A stretch of 64,000 bases of DNA from Cymbidium sinense (lineage: Eukaryota; Streptophyta; Magnoliopsida; Asparagales; Orchidaceae). Below, piece after piece: positions 1 to 12,690 of the stretch (positions are counted from its first letter, which is position 1; each line of letters begins with the position of its first letter). A program made the position numbers and the translations under genes. The notes below the pieces were generated by a model. It worked only from the letters and a program-made list of their open reading frames with translations, had not been told where the DNA came from and ran no database searches. Location: contig CM038215.1 in NCBI GenBank assembly GCA_021442155.1, positions 209,492,982 to 209,556,981 on the forward strand, in the 5' to 3' direction.

Positions 1-2659
1 TTAACAATGACACATACTTATTTAATTTTATCTCTATGTATTTTTGTATAAGAATTTAGATAGAGCTTTAAACTAATATGATTAAATAATTCAATAACAT
101 AAAATGATATAAACTTCATATACACATACATTCTTCATTTAAGTGTGCTAAAAATATATCGTATGTATAGATACACTTAGAATTAAAGCATATGCATGTT
201 ACATGTGATTAAAAGGAATGATTTAGTATGTATCATGTGGTAGTAGTCCAATCAAGTTAATCTTAAGATGCCTTTCATATTGAATATGAATATTTAAAGT
301 GAACCTAAACATATGATTAATTAAATCATTTAATAAGCCAATCACTAAAGAGAACCAAATAAAATTAATATGCTTTAGAAAGTGGCTTAAGGTAGGGATG
401 AAAGATGGAAATCCTCTTTCTTCTTTTTATAACACTTAGTTGCTAAGTGCAATCATATGAAACAAACAAAAATGCAAATTAAAATTTTTAAATCAATTAA
501 ATAACTTCAAGTGAAACCAACCTTTCATGTTAAATTGAATCCCTCTACACTTAGAAAATACAACACTAATGCTTAGCATGACATACCACACAAGCCTTAA
601 CACACACATCAGAATTAAGTCACCACTTCTAGCTTTATTTTAGGACGGTGCTTGGTATGATGTATGTTTTATTTTGTAATATATTGTTGTAGGCTGGATG
701 TTAAAATATATGCCTCGTAGACTAGATGTTAGGTCGTTCTTAGCCTAATCATATTTTCTGTAGGAGATTATGCTTAAGAAGGTTCTTAAAATAAATATAA
801 ATATTCTCTTTGCAGGTTGCTTAAACCTTAAGCATAATCCAAGCTATGGGGGTGCCAACTACAAATTATAAATATAACTGCTTGAGTTGTATGCATGTTT
901 AGCTAACACTTATTTTGCAGGTATAGTTAGATTTATTTTTCCTATTTTTAATATAATTTTGCATTAGAAATTAGAATTAGTGGTATGAGGGATTAAGATG
1001 AGCATTAGTTAGAAGGTTTTGTCCTGGGAGGCCATGTGATGCCTTTAAAGTGGAGTAAATCAAATCAAATGGAGACATGAAGATGAAGACATGAAGACCC
1101 CCCAAAGCATTCATTCATTGCAAACTGTAATTATTATTTTATAATTCTGGGTTGTATAAGGGTAGAACTTAACTACCCATCTTTTCTTTTCGGGTTGTAC
1201 GGCTGTACTCGACCGCACTAGCCTATTATTCTTTTGCATTATTTTATAAAAATGTTTGATGATTTTTTTAGATTATGCATTAAGATGGCATGCTCTTCAT
1301 AGTTTATTAACTAATTTAAGCTTTAATGTGTGACCTGGATGCGATTAGGCTCTTAGGATAAAAATAAAATTTCTACCCAACTACAACTCATAACTAAAGT
1401 TTTAAATAATTCATAACCTCACCATAAAGCCTAGACATTAAATAAGATAATTAAAAGATTTATCAATCCCTTAGCTGAATGGTTGAATGTTTCACAACAG
1501 GCATATCATATTATTTCACTCTTGAAAATAGGGGATTTCCATCCTTGCACGATAGTGGAATGCTTGACCTATGAGCTTCCCTTGTGGTGAAAAACACCAC
1601 TTTCTTGGTAATTTAGCCCATAATCCATTTTCATCATGGATATAGGCATCAAAATCCTAAAGCCTTTGTCTAAATAAAGTATCAAAAATTAAATAAAATT
1701 TGAAATAATTTTGTATTAGATTAAGTCATTAATCAGACCATTCATGCTCTAGTCTCCTAGGGAGTGGGTTTAAGGACCTTAGTCTCTTTCTAAATAAATA
1801 ATAACCTAACTATCTTGCAAGTTCATATGACTGAACTACATGAATTTAAAGTAGGAGGAGTGAGCTGGCGGCCACTCCAGGTGGTTATAAGCCCAACAGT
1901 CGGACGGCTTATCCTCTCTTGTGGAGGTAAACCTCATGCCCACCTTCGCTTAGATTTAGGTCATGCTTTAGCTCTTACTAAAGCTCCCTAGATTTAGGAT
2001 TTGAGGTTGTTGTTTTCTTTGGGCTACAAGCATAAATTCTCACCTCTTACATATTTTACAACCTTATGTTGATGGATTATAAGACTTAACAATTTAATAA
2101 AATTTCAACTCAAAATATATAAATCTCCTCACTTTCAAACTTATATAGCTCAACTTTAGGGTAGATTTGAATTCTCCCTATGATTCATAGTATCATGAGT
2201 ATTCCTTACTCATCTCCTATGGCTTCCAAAATAAGTCTCTCTACTTGACCTATCCCAATTGATTTTTCAAATATATCCAATCTATTGATAGTCTAACCTT
2301 GAAATCTTTGGAGACCCTAATTGTCTACTTGAATCGAGAGTATTCCTAAGGAATTCACCTTCCTTAGGATATAATTAACTATGGAGGCTTGCCTCCATTG
2401 AGAACTTTAGAACCTAGTTTAATATAAACTATGTTTCATTCATCCATATAAAGTAGGGGAAAAAATATCTAATACATTCGAAGACCCATAATCCCTTAGG
2501 AGTCCTTATTAGGTGATTAGGTCTATTATAGGGTAATGATTTCTATCTTTTGAGATAATACATCATTTCTTAATGTCGTACCTGATCACTTCAATAAGTA
2601 CCCTCTATGATCTGCATGGTATCCCCCCCATACATCCAAAAGTAAATACCATAATATAT
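1..2659 (+). repeat. GL-family giant repeat, partial copy D (left side outside window)
   Basis: This stretch lines up by eye almost base for base with 47790-50447 of copy C: the same start around ttaacaatgacacatact, the same block around 1010-1220 (vatg-type text such as gggttgtataagggtag) and the same end block near 2610 (gatctgcatggtatcc). It is in the same orientation as copy C. The right end near 2659 corresponds to the ccacaacaaca terminus of C but is mutated (ccataatata). No coding sequence is recognised; the short open frames inside are not conserved between copies. The left part of the element lies before position 1. The classification as LTR sequence is inferred from copies A and B. 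Confidence 0.7.
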
Positions 2660-2696
2660 TAATGAAAGTCTAATATTTTCTTAATGAGAAGTATAT

Positions 2697-3040
2697 GCAT
2701 AATCATTTTGAAATAAAATATTAAAGTGATAAAATAAATACATAATCATTTTAAAATAAAATACTAAAATGATAAAATAAATACATAATCATTTTAAAAT
2801 TAAATATTAATGTGATAAAATAAATACATAGTTATTTTAAAATAAAATATTAGAGTGAAAAAATAAATACATGCTTATTTTAAAATGAAGTATTAAATGA
2901 TAAAAATAAATACATAATTATTTTAAAATGTAGGATTAAAGTGATAAAATAAATACATGATTATTTCAAAATGAAATATTAAAGTGCAAAAATAAATACA
3001 TAAGTATTTTAAAATTAAGTATGAAAGTAATAAAGAGTGG
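2697..3040. repeat. 43-bp AT-rich minisatellite, about 8 units
   Basis: Eight successive units of about 43 bp can be read. Each starts close to ataatcattttaaaataaa and ends close to gataaaataaatac. Units start near 2699, 2742, 2785, 2828, 2871, 2914, 2957 and 3000. They differ by a few substitutions and single-base indels, and the last is degenerate. The array sits exactly between the right end of GL copy D and the truncated start of GL copy E. It is absent at the equivalent place in copies B and C. Confidence 0.85.
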
Positions 3041-5508
3041 AAGGATATCATTAAGTAAATCACAGCTTATTCCTATTAATCTTAAAAGTATCTTTCATGC
3101 AGTTATAATTTCATGTAAGGTTAATCCAAACTTAAGAATTATAAAAATCTTAATGCTCCACTAAGGAGGTTCAAAAATTATAAAATACATCTTTAGATCT
3201 AACATTAATGTAGTGTGTTGAAAAGGAATATGTTTCATTTCAAGTGAAACATATGAATCTTCACACTCTTTAGAACACTAGGCCTAATTTAAATAAAAAT
3301 TAAATTTATAAATTAAAATTCACTTTTCAAATCACTAATCACTTGAATCCAAACCACTCTTTAGTTTACTATTTGAACTTATCATTTAAGTCACAACTTA
3401 AATATTAAAGCCTAACTTTGTCACACCACACTAACATTTAGGGACATAATAGGTTGATAAGTCGTCAATCCTAGACTTAAGTTAGGTCGGTGTTTTGTTA
3501 TGATGCATTATTTTATTTTATGGTGTACTATTTTAGACTTAATATTAGGATTACTTGTGTGCTAGTCTCAATTGTAGGACATTATTTATTAGACTTATGA
3601 TGTTTTTTTTGCATGGAGTTGTGCTTTACTCAAGGAGCCACTATGACAATAAAAATAAATTACATGCTCTTGCTTGCAAGTGTTGTTTGCCCATTTAAGC
3701 ATAGCCCATTAGGACAGGAAGGCTTAGCACATGCTGGTGCTAAGTCTGATTGTGTGATATATAATTGCTTGGTGTGCATGTGTGTAATAGCTAACCTTAA
3801 ATTTGTTGGTTTAATTAAAATTTCTTTTCAAAGTTTTCAAATATAATTTTTATATTAATATTAAAATTAGAGCAAATTAAATCCCATAGCTCTAACCTGG
3901 GAGGCCCTAGGAAGCCTAGAGTAACCAAATTCATGAAGATAAGTGAAGATAAAGAACCCCATTGATTTTGTTTATATAAATATAATTTGGGCTATACAAG
4001 GGTTGAGCTCGCAACTTACTCTTTTTCTTTTTTGGGGTGTATAGTGGAACCTGACAACACTGGTCTTTTACTGTTCTTTTAATTTAATTGATTGATTGGT
4101 ATATTTACTATGATTGCATAGTTAAAATTATTATACTTTTTTCTAGGTTTCTGAAAATGTGATGATTGTTGTGTGGCCAAAATTTTATTAGGCTCTTTAA
4201 GGACTTAAATTTTCTATCTCAACTAATCAACTCAAAACTAAAAAAAAATTTGTAACTCATAACCTCATCTTAAAATCTAAGAATCAATTAATTAAAAGAT
4301 TTAGAAACCATTAAATGTGTGATGTGGCTAAAAATCATGCATGCATATTATCTTTTTTCATGAATATAGTGGATGTTTATTCATTGAATGATAATGGAGA
4401 GTGCAAGATCATTGACAACAATCCCCTTAAGTGAAAAATACCCTTCTCGTAGATTGGCCCATAACTTAATTTCATCATGCATATAGGCATACTTGCCTGC
4501 AAAAGCTTGAGTCAAAATATAAAAGTTTAAAAAATTTATTAAAAAACCAAAATTTTATGACATTAGTTAGGACATTACTCATACCCATCATGATCTAGGA
4601 TCTTAAGAAGTGAGTTTATGCTCTCAAGTTTCCTTTCTTAATAAATAATAGCCTAGCCAACCTATATTCATATGACTTACCCACATGATTTTAAATTATA
4701 AGAGGTGTTAGCTGATAGCCACTCCTAGTGGTTATGATTCTAAAAGAGTTGGCATGGGTTCACGTCCTTAGGTAAAGATGTGATATTATATCTCATTTCC
4801 TCGAGTAAAATTAAGTCAAACTTCTAGCTTATGCTGAAGTGCTATTTGACATAGGTTTGGAGACTGCTTATTTCTCACTTACTATGAGTGTAAGTCCTCA
4901 CTTCTTAAGCATTTTCATAATCTTATATTATGAGATCATAAGTCTTAGTATTCTAATAAAATATCAACTTAACTAATCATATTTTTTTACTTCAAAAATA
5001 TAAAGTCTCATCATAAGATAGGCTAGAGTGCTCATTAGACATCTTAAGTATCATGAGCACTTGCAACTTATCTTCCTTTAAACTCTATTAAGAACTCTTA
5101 CTAATTGAGTTTCTCTCATTTGATTTTCAATAATCACCAATCCTTTGATATCAAGCTTTGAAATCCATAGATATGTTAGCCAATCATTTTAATCAAGATT
5201 TTTCTTAGCATATTCATATTTCTAAAGATGTAATTAACTATGGGAAGTTATTCTTATAGGGAACTTAAGAACCTAACTTAAAATAAACTTTGTCTTACTT
5301 ATTCAATGTAAGGTAGGGGATAAATCTCTAGTATATATAGACTCATCAGCCTTAGAAGTCCTTATTATATGATTCAGTTCATTATAGTGTGATATCTCTA
5401 CTTTTCAAGATAGTATCTCATTTACTTGATGTCGTACTCCATAATTTTAATAAGTACCCTTTAAGATATATATGGTATCCCTTTACATTTTTAAGAACCA
5501 TAATGGTC
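3041..5508 (+). repeat. GL-family giant repeat, partial copy E (5'-truncated)
   Basis: It is homologous to copies C and D in the same orientation but more diverged. Landmarks in the same order are: a block matching C near 48050 at about 3080-3130; the gggctatacaagggttgagc block near 3990; and the end block near 5440-5480 (ttaataagtaccctttaaga, then atggtatccct). The left portion is missing relative to C, because homology begins just after the minisatellite. The open frame at 3613-3846 lies inside this non-coding repeat and is not shared with the other copies. Confidence 0.6.
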
Positions 5509-7189
5509 TTGGTGGTTGAGTTAACCTAAGAGTTGTAGAAGTGTGGGGAAGGACTAGTTAAGCTTCTCTTAGGTTAAAGAAGATGATTTTGCTTCTTCCC
5601 TAAAATGATATTGCTTATGATTTTAGATGGCTCATAGTTATGAGATTCTATGCTATAGCTATAAATAAATTATGATTAATTATCTCTTAGTCATTATAGC
5701 TCTTAATAAAATCTTAGATAGTTGAGTAAAGAGATAGGAGCTTAAGTAGTGATAAATGGCCTAAGTCCATTGGTTTCTTTCTAACCTTCATAACTTCAAT
5801 TTTAAATTGATCTTATCCATGGTAACTCCTTAGTTTCCTTAGCAATAAGCTATGAACTAGCTTGATGTACTATGGATAATCATTTGAAAAAAACTATAAA
5901 AATGGAGATTTGTTTGGGTGAAATGGGACATAATGACCTATTTAGTTAATCTAACCTATTTAGGTGGTCAAATGGATTTAAGTTGAAGTAGAAAATTATT
6001 TTTTAGACTCATAGATTAAATCACTACCATTTTGTGTGTTTCGGTCATTTGATGAATTTAATTCAATCATGAAAATGAATAATCTTATTTGATCCTAAAA
6101 GGATCATGTTGGCTCATTTGGCTAAATTGACCTATTTATATCTATTAAAATAATGGAGTTAAACTAATAAATTATCAATGACATCCTTAGTTATAATAGC
6201 ATTTAAGAATTATATTGAATACCATGATTAGCTTAGTCTAGTCATCCACTAAAATGGGTTGTATTTTTAATGAGTGAATTATTTGATTTCAACCAATTAG
6301 GCTTAATTCATTGAGTAATTAGGCATTATAGGACCTTAACCATATTTATGACACTTTAAGAAATTTGTATGCCTTGTTGATCTAATTAATTTGATGATTA
6401 TGGCCAATTTAGTTGAATTAGATTAATTTGGATTGGGTTGACTTTTATTCAGTTGACTGATGGATCATATATTTATGTTGGATTAGATTCAACATATAAA
6501 CTCATTTATTGATCAATTTTGAGTGATTAATTAAAATTTCATATATTTTGACTTTAACATGGGTGGACCTAACATAAACTTGTGTGAACCTCCTTATTCT
6601 TTGGGTTGACCAATCATATGACAAAGAGTTTTAGTGGTGATTTGGTTCATATCATACTAGAAAAATATTAATGTTAAATGTCTTGGGTGATTGGTCAATT
6701 TGGTTAAGATGACTGGTCACCTACGTAAGAACCTAAATAAGATAATGATAAGTGGGTATATTTGACTTAGCCAAAAGTCAAATTCCTTGGATTTAATATA
6801 GAGAATGGTCAAGCTAATCCTTAAATTCTCATGATCAATTATACAAATAATTGAATTCATGACATAAATTAAATACTTAAATTCAATGCTTATTTCCACT
6901 CTGTGAAAGATTGAACTAAAGTGGTGAAATAAGTCTACCCTAGTGCTAGCTAAAGTTAGTGAAATAAGGTTGGAAAGATCTAAAAATGGCTTTCCTACAT
7001 TAATTTCACTTAAGGATAAATTCTAACCTAATCGGCTAAGTTAGGATTTGGTGTTGAATGACAAATTGAGGTTAGGTCTTTTGATATTTTTAAATTAATA
7101 GGGCGACCTAAAATATGCCATACATTTGGTAATTTTTTTTGTTTGTTTACAAATACTTAACTTATCACATTATATGATGAACTCGACAA
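5509..7189. other. unassigned AT-rich stretch with scattered GGTCAA/TTGACC motifs
   Basis: No gene is recognised. From about 5930 to 6760 the text repeatedly uses ggtcaa, ttgacc and tggtcaattt-like words, resembling the motif-dense end of the GL copies. I could not find a matching terminus or a target duplication, so membership in the GL family is only a suggestion. Confidence 0.35.
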
Positions 7190-9400
7190 GGAATGTTAAA
7201 CTAAAAAAAATAAGTTAATGAACTCCTACAAGAACTTTATTTAGGAAAGTCTAAGTACTTGTGCAGTTGTTATCCTTTTAACACCAAAGAAAGATAGAAC
7301 TTAAAGAATGTGTGTAGATAGTAGATTATAAAATAAACTTATAATAAAGAATAGATTTTTTTTTATTTATGATTGGAATGATATGTTAAATCTTATTATT
7401 GGACCATGTTTATTCTCCAAAATTGATTTAAAAAGGGGCTATTATCAAATTAGAATGAGACCTAAGAATGAGTGCAAGATAGTTTTAAAATTCAAGATGG
7501 TCTTAATGAAGAATGATTTTTGTCTTTTATATTGTCTAATACCCTCATCAAATTCATGAGTTTAATGAATACAATTTTATAATATTTTATTTGGTAATTT
7601 TTGATAGTGTTATTTAATGACATCTTTATTTATATGCATAATAAGAAATCATATTTAGACCACTTGAATTTAGTTGTAAGGAAGTTAAGATAGGCATAGC
7701 TACATATAAGGTTTAAGAAATGCTTCTTGTGGTAGATAGAAGTTACTTTCCTTGATTTTATTGTGTTTGCTGAATGATTGAAAGAAAACCCATAAAAATA
7801 TCAAATCAATTGTAGACTAGCAAACTCTCAAATATTTTATAGATATGAAAGCATCCATGGCTTTGCAACCTTATATAGAAGATTTATTAGAAACTTTAGT
7901 ACCATTGTAGCTCGAATCATGGATATATTAATGAAAAAAATTACTTAAATCACTACTATTAAAAACTATGGAATAAAGTAAAGTACTTATGATCAGTTCA
8001 CCCATTTCACTTTTTGACATTAATAAGACATTTTTTTGATGCTTCAGGTTTGGGGATTAAATAAATATTAAGTCAAAAAAGTCATCTAGTGCTAGGTATA
8101 AATATTTTATATAGGATAAGGAATTGCATGTTGTCTTTCAAATTCTAAAGCATCAGAGATATTATTTCTTGCAAAATTAGTTTATCCTTAATATAGGTAA
8201 TCATGCTAAGAAGTTTATAAATGCTCAAAACATATTAAATTATCAAAATATAAAGTGGGTAGAAAACCTCCAAGTTTTTATATCTTTAAACTACTATATA
8301 TGGAAGAAAACATACTAGCATATGCATTTTCTAGAGTTTCTCTCACAGTCACTTCTTCATAGTTTCAAATTTTAAATTTTAAAATTTAAAAGATGGCTTT
8401 AAGATTTTCTCTAAATTATATTTCAAAAGTTCAAAGGCATTTTATTAGTAGCTCCTACATGGTCATTAATGGTTATCTTTATAAAAGAAAGATATTATGC
8501 ATCCCTAAATCCTTAATAAGAGAGTTCCTTAATTTTAAGCTTCATTGAAGAAGGATCTAAGGACATTTTGGAAAATTCAAATATTGAAACATACTTGAAC
8601 ATAAGCTTTCTTAGCCATCATTGCAAAGAGATGTTGAACACAAAATGACCTCATGTTATACATGTTGATAAGTTATGGCTTAAAAATAGAGATCTAAAAA
8701 ATATGTTGAGTTCCACATTCCATGAAGGATTTGAGAGGATATATCTATGGACTTTTTTTACACCATCTTGGGACCAATAGATGACATGAAAACACTTTTA
8801 TTATTGTTGACAGATTTTCAAAAATATCTCACTTGTTACCTTGCTTAAAACCAAATGATGCATCCATATAATATGGATATTCCTTAGAAAAATTATGAAA
8901 TTATGTGAGATTCCAATCACCATATTTGTAAAAGAATGTTAAATTTATATTTTATTTTTTGAAAAACACTATAGAAACTAATGGGTACAATGCTAGAATT
9001 TTAGAACCACCAATAAAATGCCTTTTGAAATAATCTATTAGTATAATTTTGAGAAACTTATTGATTTAACTACCATACCCCCTCATGCATTTTTAAATTC
9101 AACATATACATTTTCCATGATTTTTATAGCTTCCATAAAGATGTAAATAAACGGTTGAAAATAAATAATGCTAAGTATGCTAAATAAGGAAATAAAAATA
9201 AAATATTTTAGAAATATTATGCAGGTGAACATGTATTGATATACATATAACCAAAGATACACCCTTCTATCAAATACAAAATGTTATAAGTGAAAGCTTT
9301 TAGGTATTCAAGAATTATTAATAAGCTTGGTTTTAATATTTATGTCCATTGTTTTCTTGTTCAAATATTTATTTGTCCTATTTTAATGTAAAATATTTAA
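7190..9400 (+). pseudogene. decayed Ty3/gypsy pol (reverse transcriptase, RNase H, integrase), plus strand
   Basis: Translating in shifting plus-strand frames gives gypsy pol landmarks in order. Near 7200-7440 is the RT start, with FSKIDLKRGYYQIRM at about 7415-7460. The equivalent of the RT catalytic region, around 7600-7640, is badly mutated. RNase H-like text (DASGLGI) follows at about 8040, and WVENLQ text near 8255. The integrase zinc-finger area is near 8570-8660, then a catalytic-core remnant (EDISMDF) near 8730. The integrase C-terminal block, in which AGEHV can still be read, is near 9130-9330. Many stops and frameshifts are present, so it cannot code. The wording matches the second gypsy relic in this window (G2) more closely than G1. 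LTRs were not located. Confidence 0.75.
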
Positions 9401-9476
9401 TCTAATTTAATGGACTTTCCTAATCTCTAGATTTACAAGATAACACTTTTGCATGAGAAGATGAATACAACAGCAG

Positions 9477-9513
<37 letters not shown>

Positions 9514-9987
9514 GCCTTAATCCCATTAGGGGTGAGTACATGAATCCTTCATCTCCATTGTGTCCTATTATGTGTCAAATTCTCATTTAAATCAAGTATA
9601 CTAAGATCATTTTTTAAATATCTTAACCAAGTCTTTTTAGGTCTACCTCTACCTTTTTTAGCATAAGGAAAATCTAATGCATCTACTCTCCTAATTGAGT
9701 CATCAGACGGTCAACGCTTTTGTGGCCAAACCATCTAAGGCGACTCTCCTTAATCTTATCTACCCACTGGAGCTACTCCAAATTTTTCCCGAATATACTG
9801 TATTTATCTCTAAGAGTAAAGTCACTCATCCACCTAAGCATCCTCAACTCGTAACACTTAGTCTTATGCTTTCTTTTTATTGGCCAACATTTTTCATAAG
9901 TCATTGCGGTCTTACCACCATCTTATAAAATTTTTCCTTAAGTTTATGTGGAACTTTTCTATCACATAATAGGCCAGATGCATTCCT

Positions 9988-10690
9988 TCACTTCAACCAT
10001 CCAACTTGAATTATACTAATAACATCTCCATCTATTTCACCATCATTTTGAAAAATAGAACCTAAATATCTCAAATGCTCACTCTTATTAATGACTTGTT
10101 CACCTAATGTCACAACACTACCACTAGAACTTCTACAACTAAAATTGCACTCTATATATTCAGTTTTAGATCTACTTAAACAAAAACCTTTAGACTTTAG
10201 AGTTGACCTCCACAATTCAAGTTTCTGTTGGACTCCCTCTCTAGTCTTATCAACAAGAAGAATGTCATCAGTGAAAAGCATACACCAAGGTACATCTTCT
10301 TGTAAATGCCTTGTAAGAACATCCATAATTAAAGTAAAAAAGATAAGGGCTTAAAGCTGATCCCTGATGTAATCCAACTGAAGTAGAAAAATATTTTGTC
10401 AATCCTCCTTGTGTTTGCACACAAGTAATAGCTCTAGTATACATATCCTTAATGACTTGAATATAACCAATATTAACTCCTTTCTGTTCTAGAATTCTCC
10501 AAAGAACATCTCTTGAAACTTTATCATAAGCTTTCTCTAAATCAATAAATATCATATGAAGATCCTCCTTACTTTCTCTATGCTTCTCCATCAAACAAAC
10601 CCTTAACAAATGTATAACATCCATAGTAGATCTACGGCATGAAACCAAACTGATTGTGAGAAACTTCATCACATCATAACCTATGCTCAA
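9988..10690 (-). pseudogene. LINE reverse transcriptase domain of the RTE element (two overlapping frames)
   Basis: Two minus frames, 10268-10690 and 9988-10326, together give the RTE-clade RT palm. They contain [19 protein letters not shown] (the first catalytic Asp region, IDLEKAYD), [13 protein letters not shown], then [14 protein letters not shown]. The last is the catalytic box, reading TDD where the family usually has ADD. KGFCLSRSKTEYIECNFSC follows. One frameshift near 10290-10330 separates the two halves. The wording is typical of plant RTE LINEs, known from the family in general; I did not search a database. Confidence 0.85.
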
Positions 10691-11727
10691 TTACTCTCTC
10701 CCATAATTTTAATGTATGGTACATTAGCTTAATTCTCTATAATTTGCACACTCTTGTGCATCACCTATTCATTCTTAAATATAGGAACCAACAAACGCTT
10801 TCTCCACTCATCCGACATCTTTTAGTCTTTAAAATGATATTAAAAGATTTGTAAGCCAAGAAATTCGATCTCCTAAACATTTCTACACTTCTATTGGAAT
10901 ATTATCGGTCCTCTTGCTTTTCCACATTTCATTTTCTTTAAAGCTTCACTAACTTCAGTTACTAATATGATGATAAAATGAAATTCTCTATTTTGTTTAG
11001 GGTATTAAGGTTACTAAAATCAATCATACTTTCAGATCCTTCATTAAAAAGTTTATCAAAATACTCATCCACCTATTTTCAATATCCTTTTCTAAAAAAA
11101 ACATTTTATTATTTTCATCCTTAATACACCTCACTTGAACTATGTCTTTACTTCTCCTATTTCTTTGGTTGGCTAACTTATACATACATCTTTCACCTTC
11201 TTTGGTATCTAATCTATTATATAAATCACTAAAAGCTAAATTTTTTTGCATCATATACCGCTTTCTTAGAATCTCTACAGACCACTTTATATTTTTCCTA
11301 ATTCTCTAAGTTTTTACATCTAAACCAAATTTTATAACAATACTTCTTATTTTTTATCTTTTCTTGCACACTCTGACTCCACCACTGACTATTCTTATTA
11401 AAAGAAGCTTTTCCTTTTGATTCTCCAAGCACATTTTTAGAAACTTGCTTAATTTGACTTTGTACTTTTTTTCACATAACATTACCTTCCTTATGAACAT
11501 CCCAAATTCTAAGCTCTTGTAGCTTGCTCTTGAAAATATTTTTATTTGTGTTCTTTAAGTGTCCCCATCTAATCTTAGGACAATAATTTGATTTATTTTT
11601 CCTCTTACAATCTTTCATCTTAAAATCTAAAACTAACAATCGATGTTGGGTACTTAAACTTTACTTGGAATAACCTTACAATCTTAATAATCTAAATGTA
11701 TAATTTTCTTATCAGAAAATAATCAAT

Positions 11728-12690
11728 CTATGTTTTACTAGATCCATTTTTATAAGTTATAATATGTTCATCTCTTTTTATAAATAAAGTATTAGCAACT
11801 ACAAAATCATAAGCTAAAGAAAAATCTAATATTACCTTTTCTTCATTAGTCACCAAATCCATACCATGAATACTTTTAAAATCTTCTACCGCTCTACCAA
11901 CATGTCCATTTAAATCTCCTCTAATAAATACTTTTTCTTCAAGAGTTATCTTTTGTATTAATCCCTCTAATTCATTCCAAAATATTTTTTTTGAGCTTAC
12001 ATCCAAACCTACTTGAGGAGCATAAACACTTATAATATTGATAATCTTAGTATCAACAATAATCTTTAAAGTTATAATTCTATCTCCACATCTATTAATA
12101 TTTATAACATTATCCTTCAAACTTTTATCTTTAATCATACATACACCATTTCTAGTTTGACTTGTACCTGAATACCAAAATTTAAAACCTAAACTATCAA
12201 TCTCCTTGGCCTTCTTCCCAACCCATTTAGTTTCTTGAACAAATAAAATATTTATCTTTCTATGAACCGCAATATCTATTAATTTTATTGATTTATCAGT
12301 AAGAGTACCTATATTCCAAGTTCGTAACCTAATTCTAGTTTCATGGACTAACTTCTTTTCCCGCGTCCATCCATAATGTGGGAACCTTTGCTTATTTAAC
12401 ACTGCACCCGGGCGTCGATGCAGCAACCCTTGCACATTTTTCACTCTATTCAAGCCATACAGTGCATTGCTTCCAGGGGACGCCCTAGTATTAACATAAT
12501 GATTTAAAAGATTTATGTCATGATTATTTTGACAAGTTTTACACTGGTTGTCAACTACAACCCTCCACTTTTCACATTCGGACTTGCGATCGGCAAAGGC
12601 AGTGTTCACATCCGGACTTAGGACCGTAAAGGTAGGTACAATTATTTCAAAAACTAATATCATTTTGTCATATAATAATGTAGTATTCAA
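11728..12690 (-). pseudogene. LINE endonuclease domain (EEP/APE type) of the RTE element
   Basis: This is an open frame of about 320 codons without a stop. The first third is LINE 5' sequence. The endonuclease begins near residue 120 with RLRTWNIGTLT. It continues with the catalytic-type motif ILFVQETKW (the E of QETKW is the metal-binding glutamate) at about residue 150. SVYAPQVGLD follows near residue 220, and GDLNGHVG (D and N of the active site) near residue 260. In active elements this domain nicks target DNA to prime reverse transcription. The final SDH-type region is lost because the frame ends at the TYKNGSSKT stretch. This is an ORF piece of a broken element, not a host gene. Confidence 0.85.

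Larger units (their letters stand above)
9477..12690 (-). mobile_element. RTE-type non-LTR retrotransposon (LINE), near full length
   Basis: The element lies on the minus strand. Its 5' side carries an apurinic-type endonuclease (11728-12690) and its 3' side an RTE-clade reverse transcriptase (9988-10690). It ends in a trinucleotide tail seen on the plus strand as (CAA)n at 9477-9513, followed by caagccttaatcccattagg, which is the familiar 3' end of plant RTE LINEs. The 5' end is not precisely defined and no clear target-site duplication was found. The region between the two domains (10700-11720) still reads as linker and N-terminal RT with frame breaks (ORF remnant at 11024-11254). The element is dead. 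Confidence 0.85.

Noticed and set aside
2697..3040. Possible CRISPR array
   Set aside because: The repeats are directly contiguous 43-bp units without unique spacers, in plant DNA. This is a minisatellite.
3613..3846. 77-codon plus-strand open frame
   Set aside because: It lies inside GL copy E and is interrupted or absent at the same place in copies C and D.
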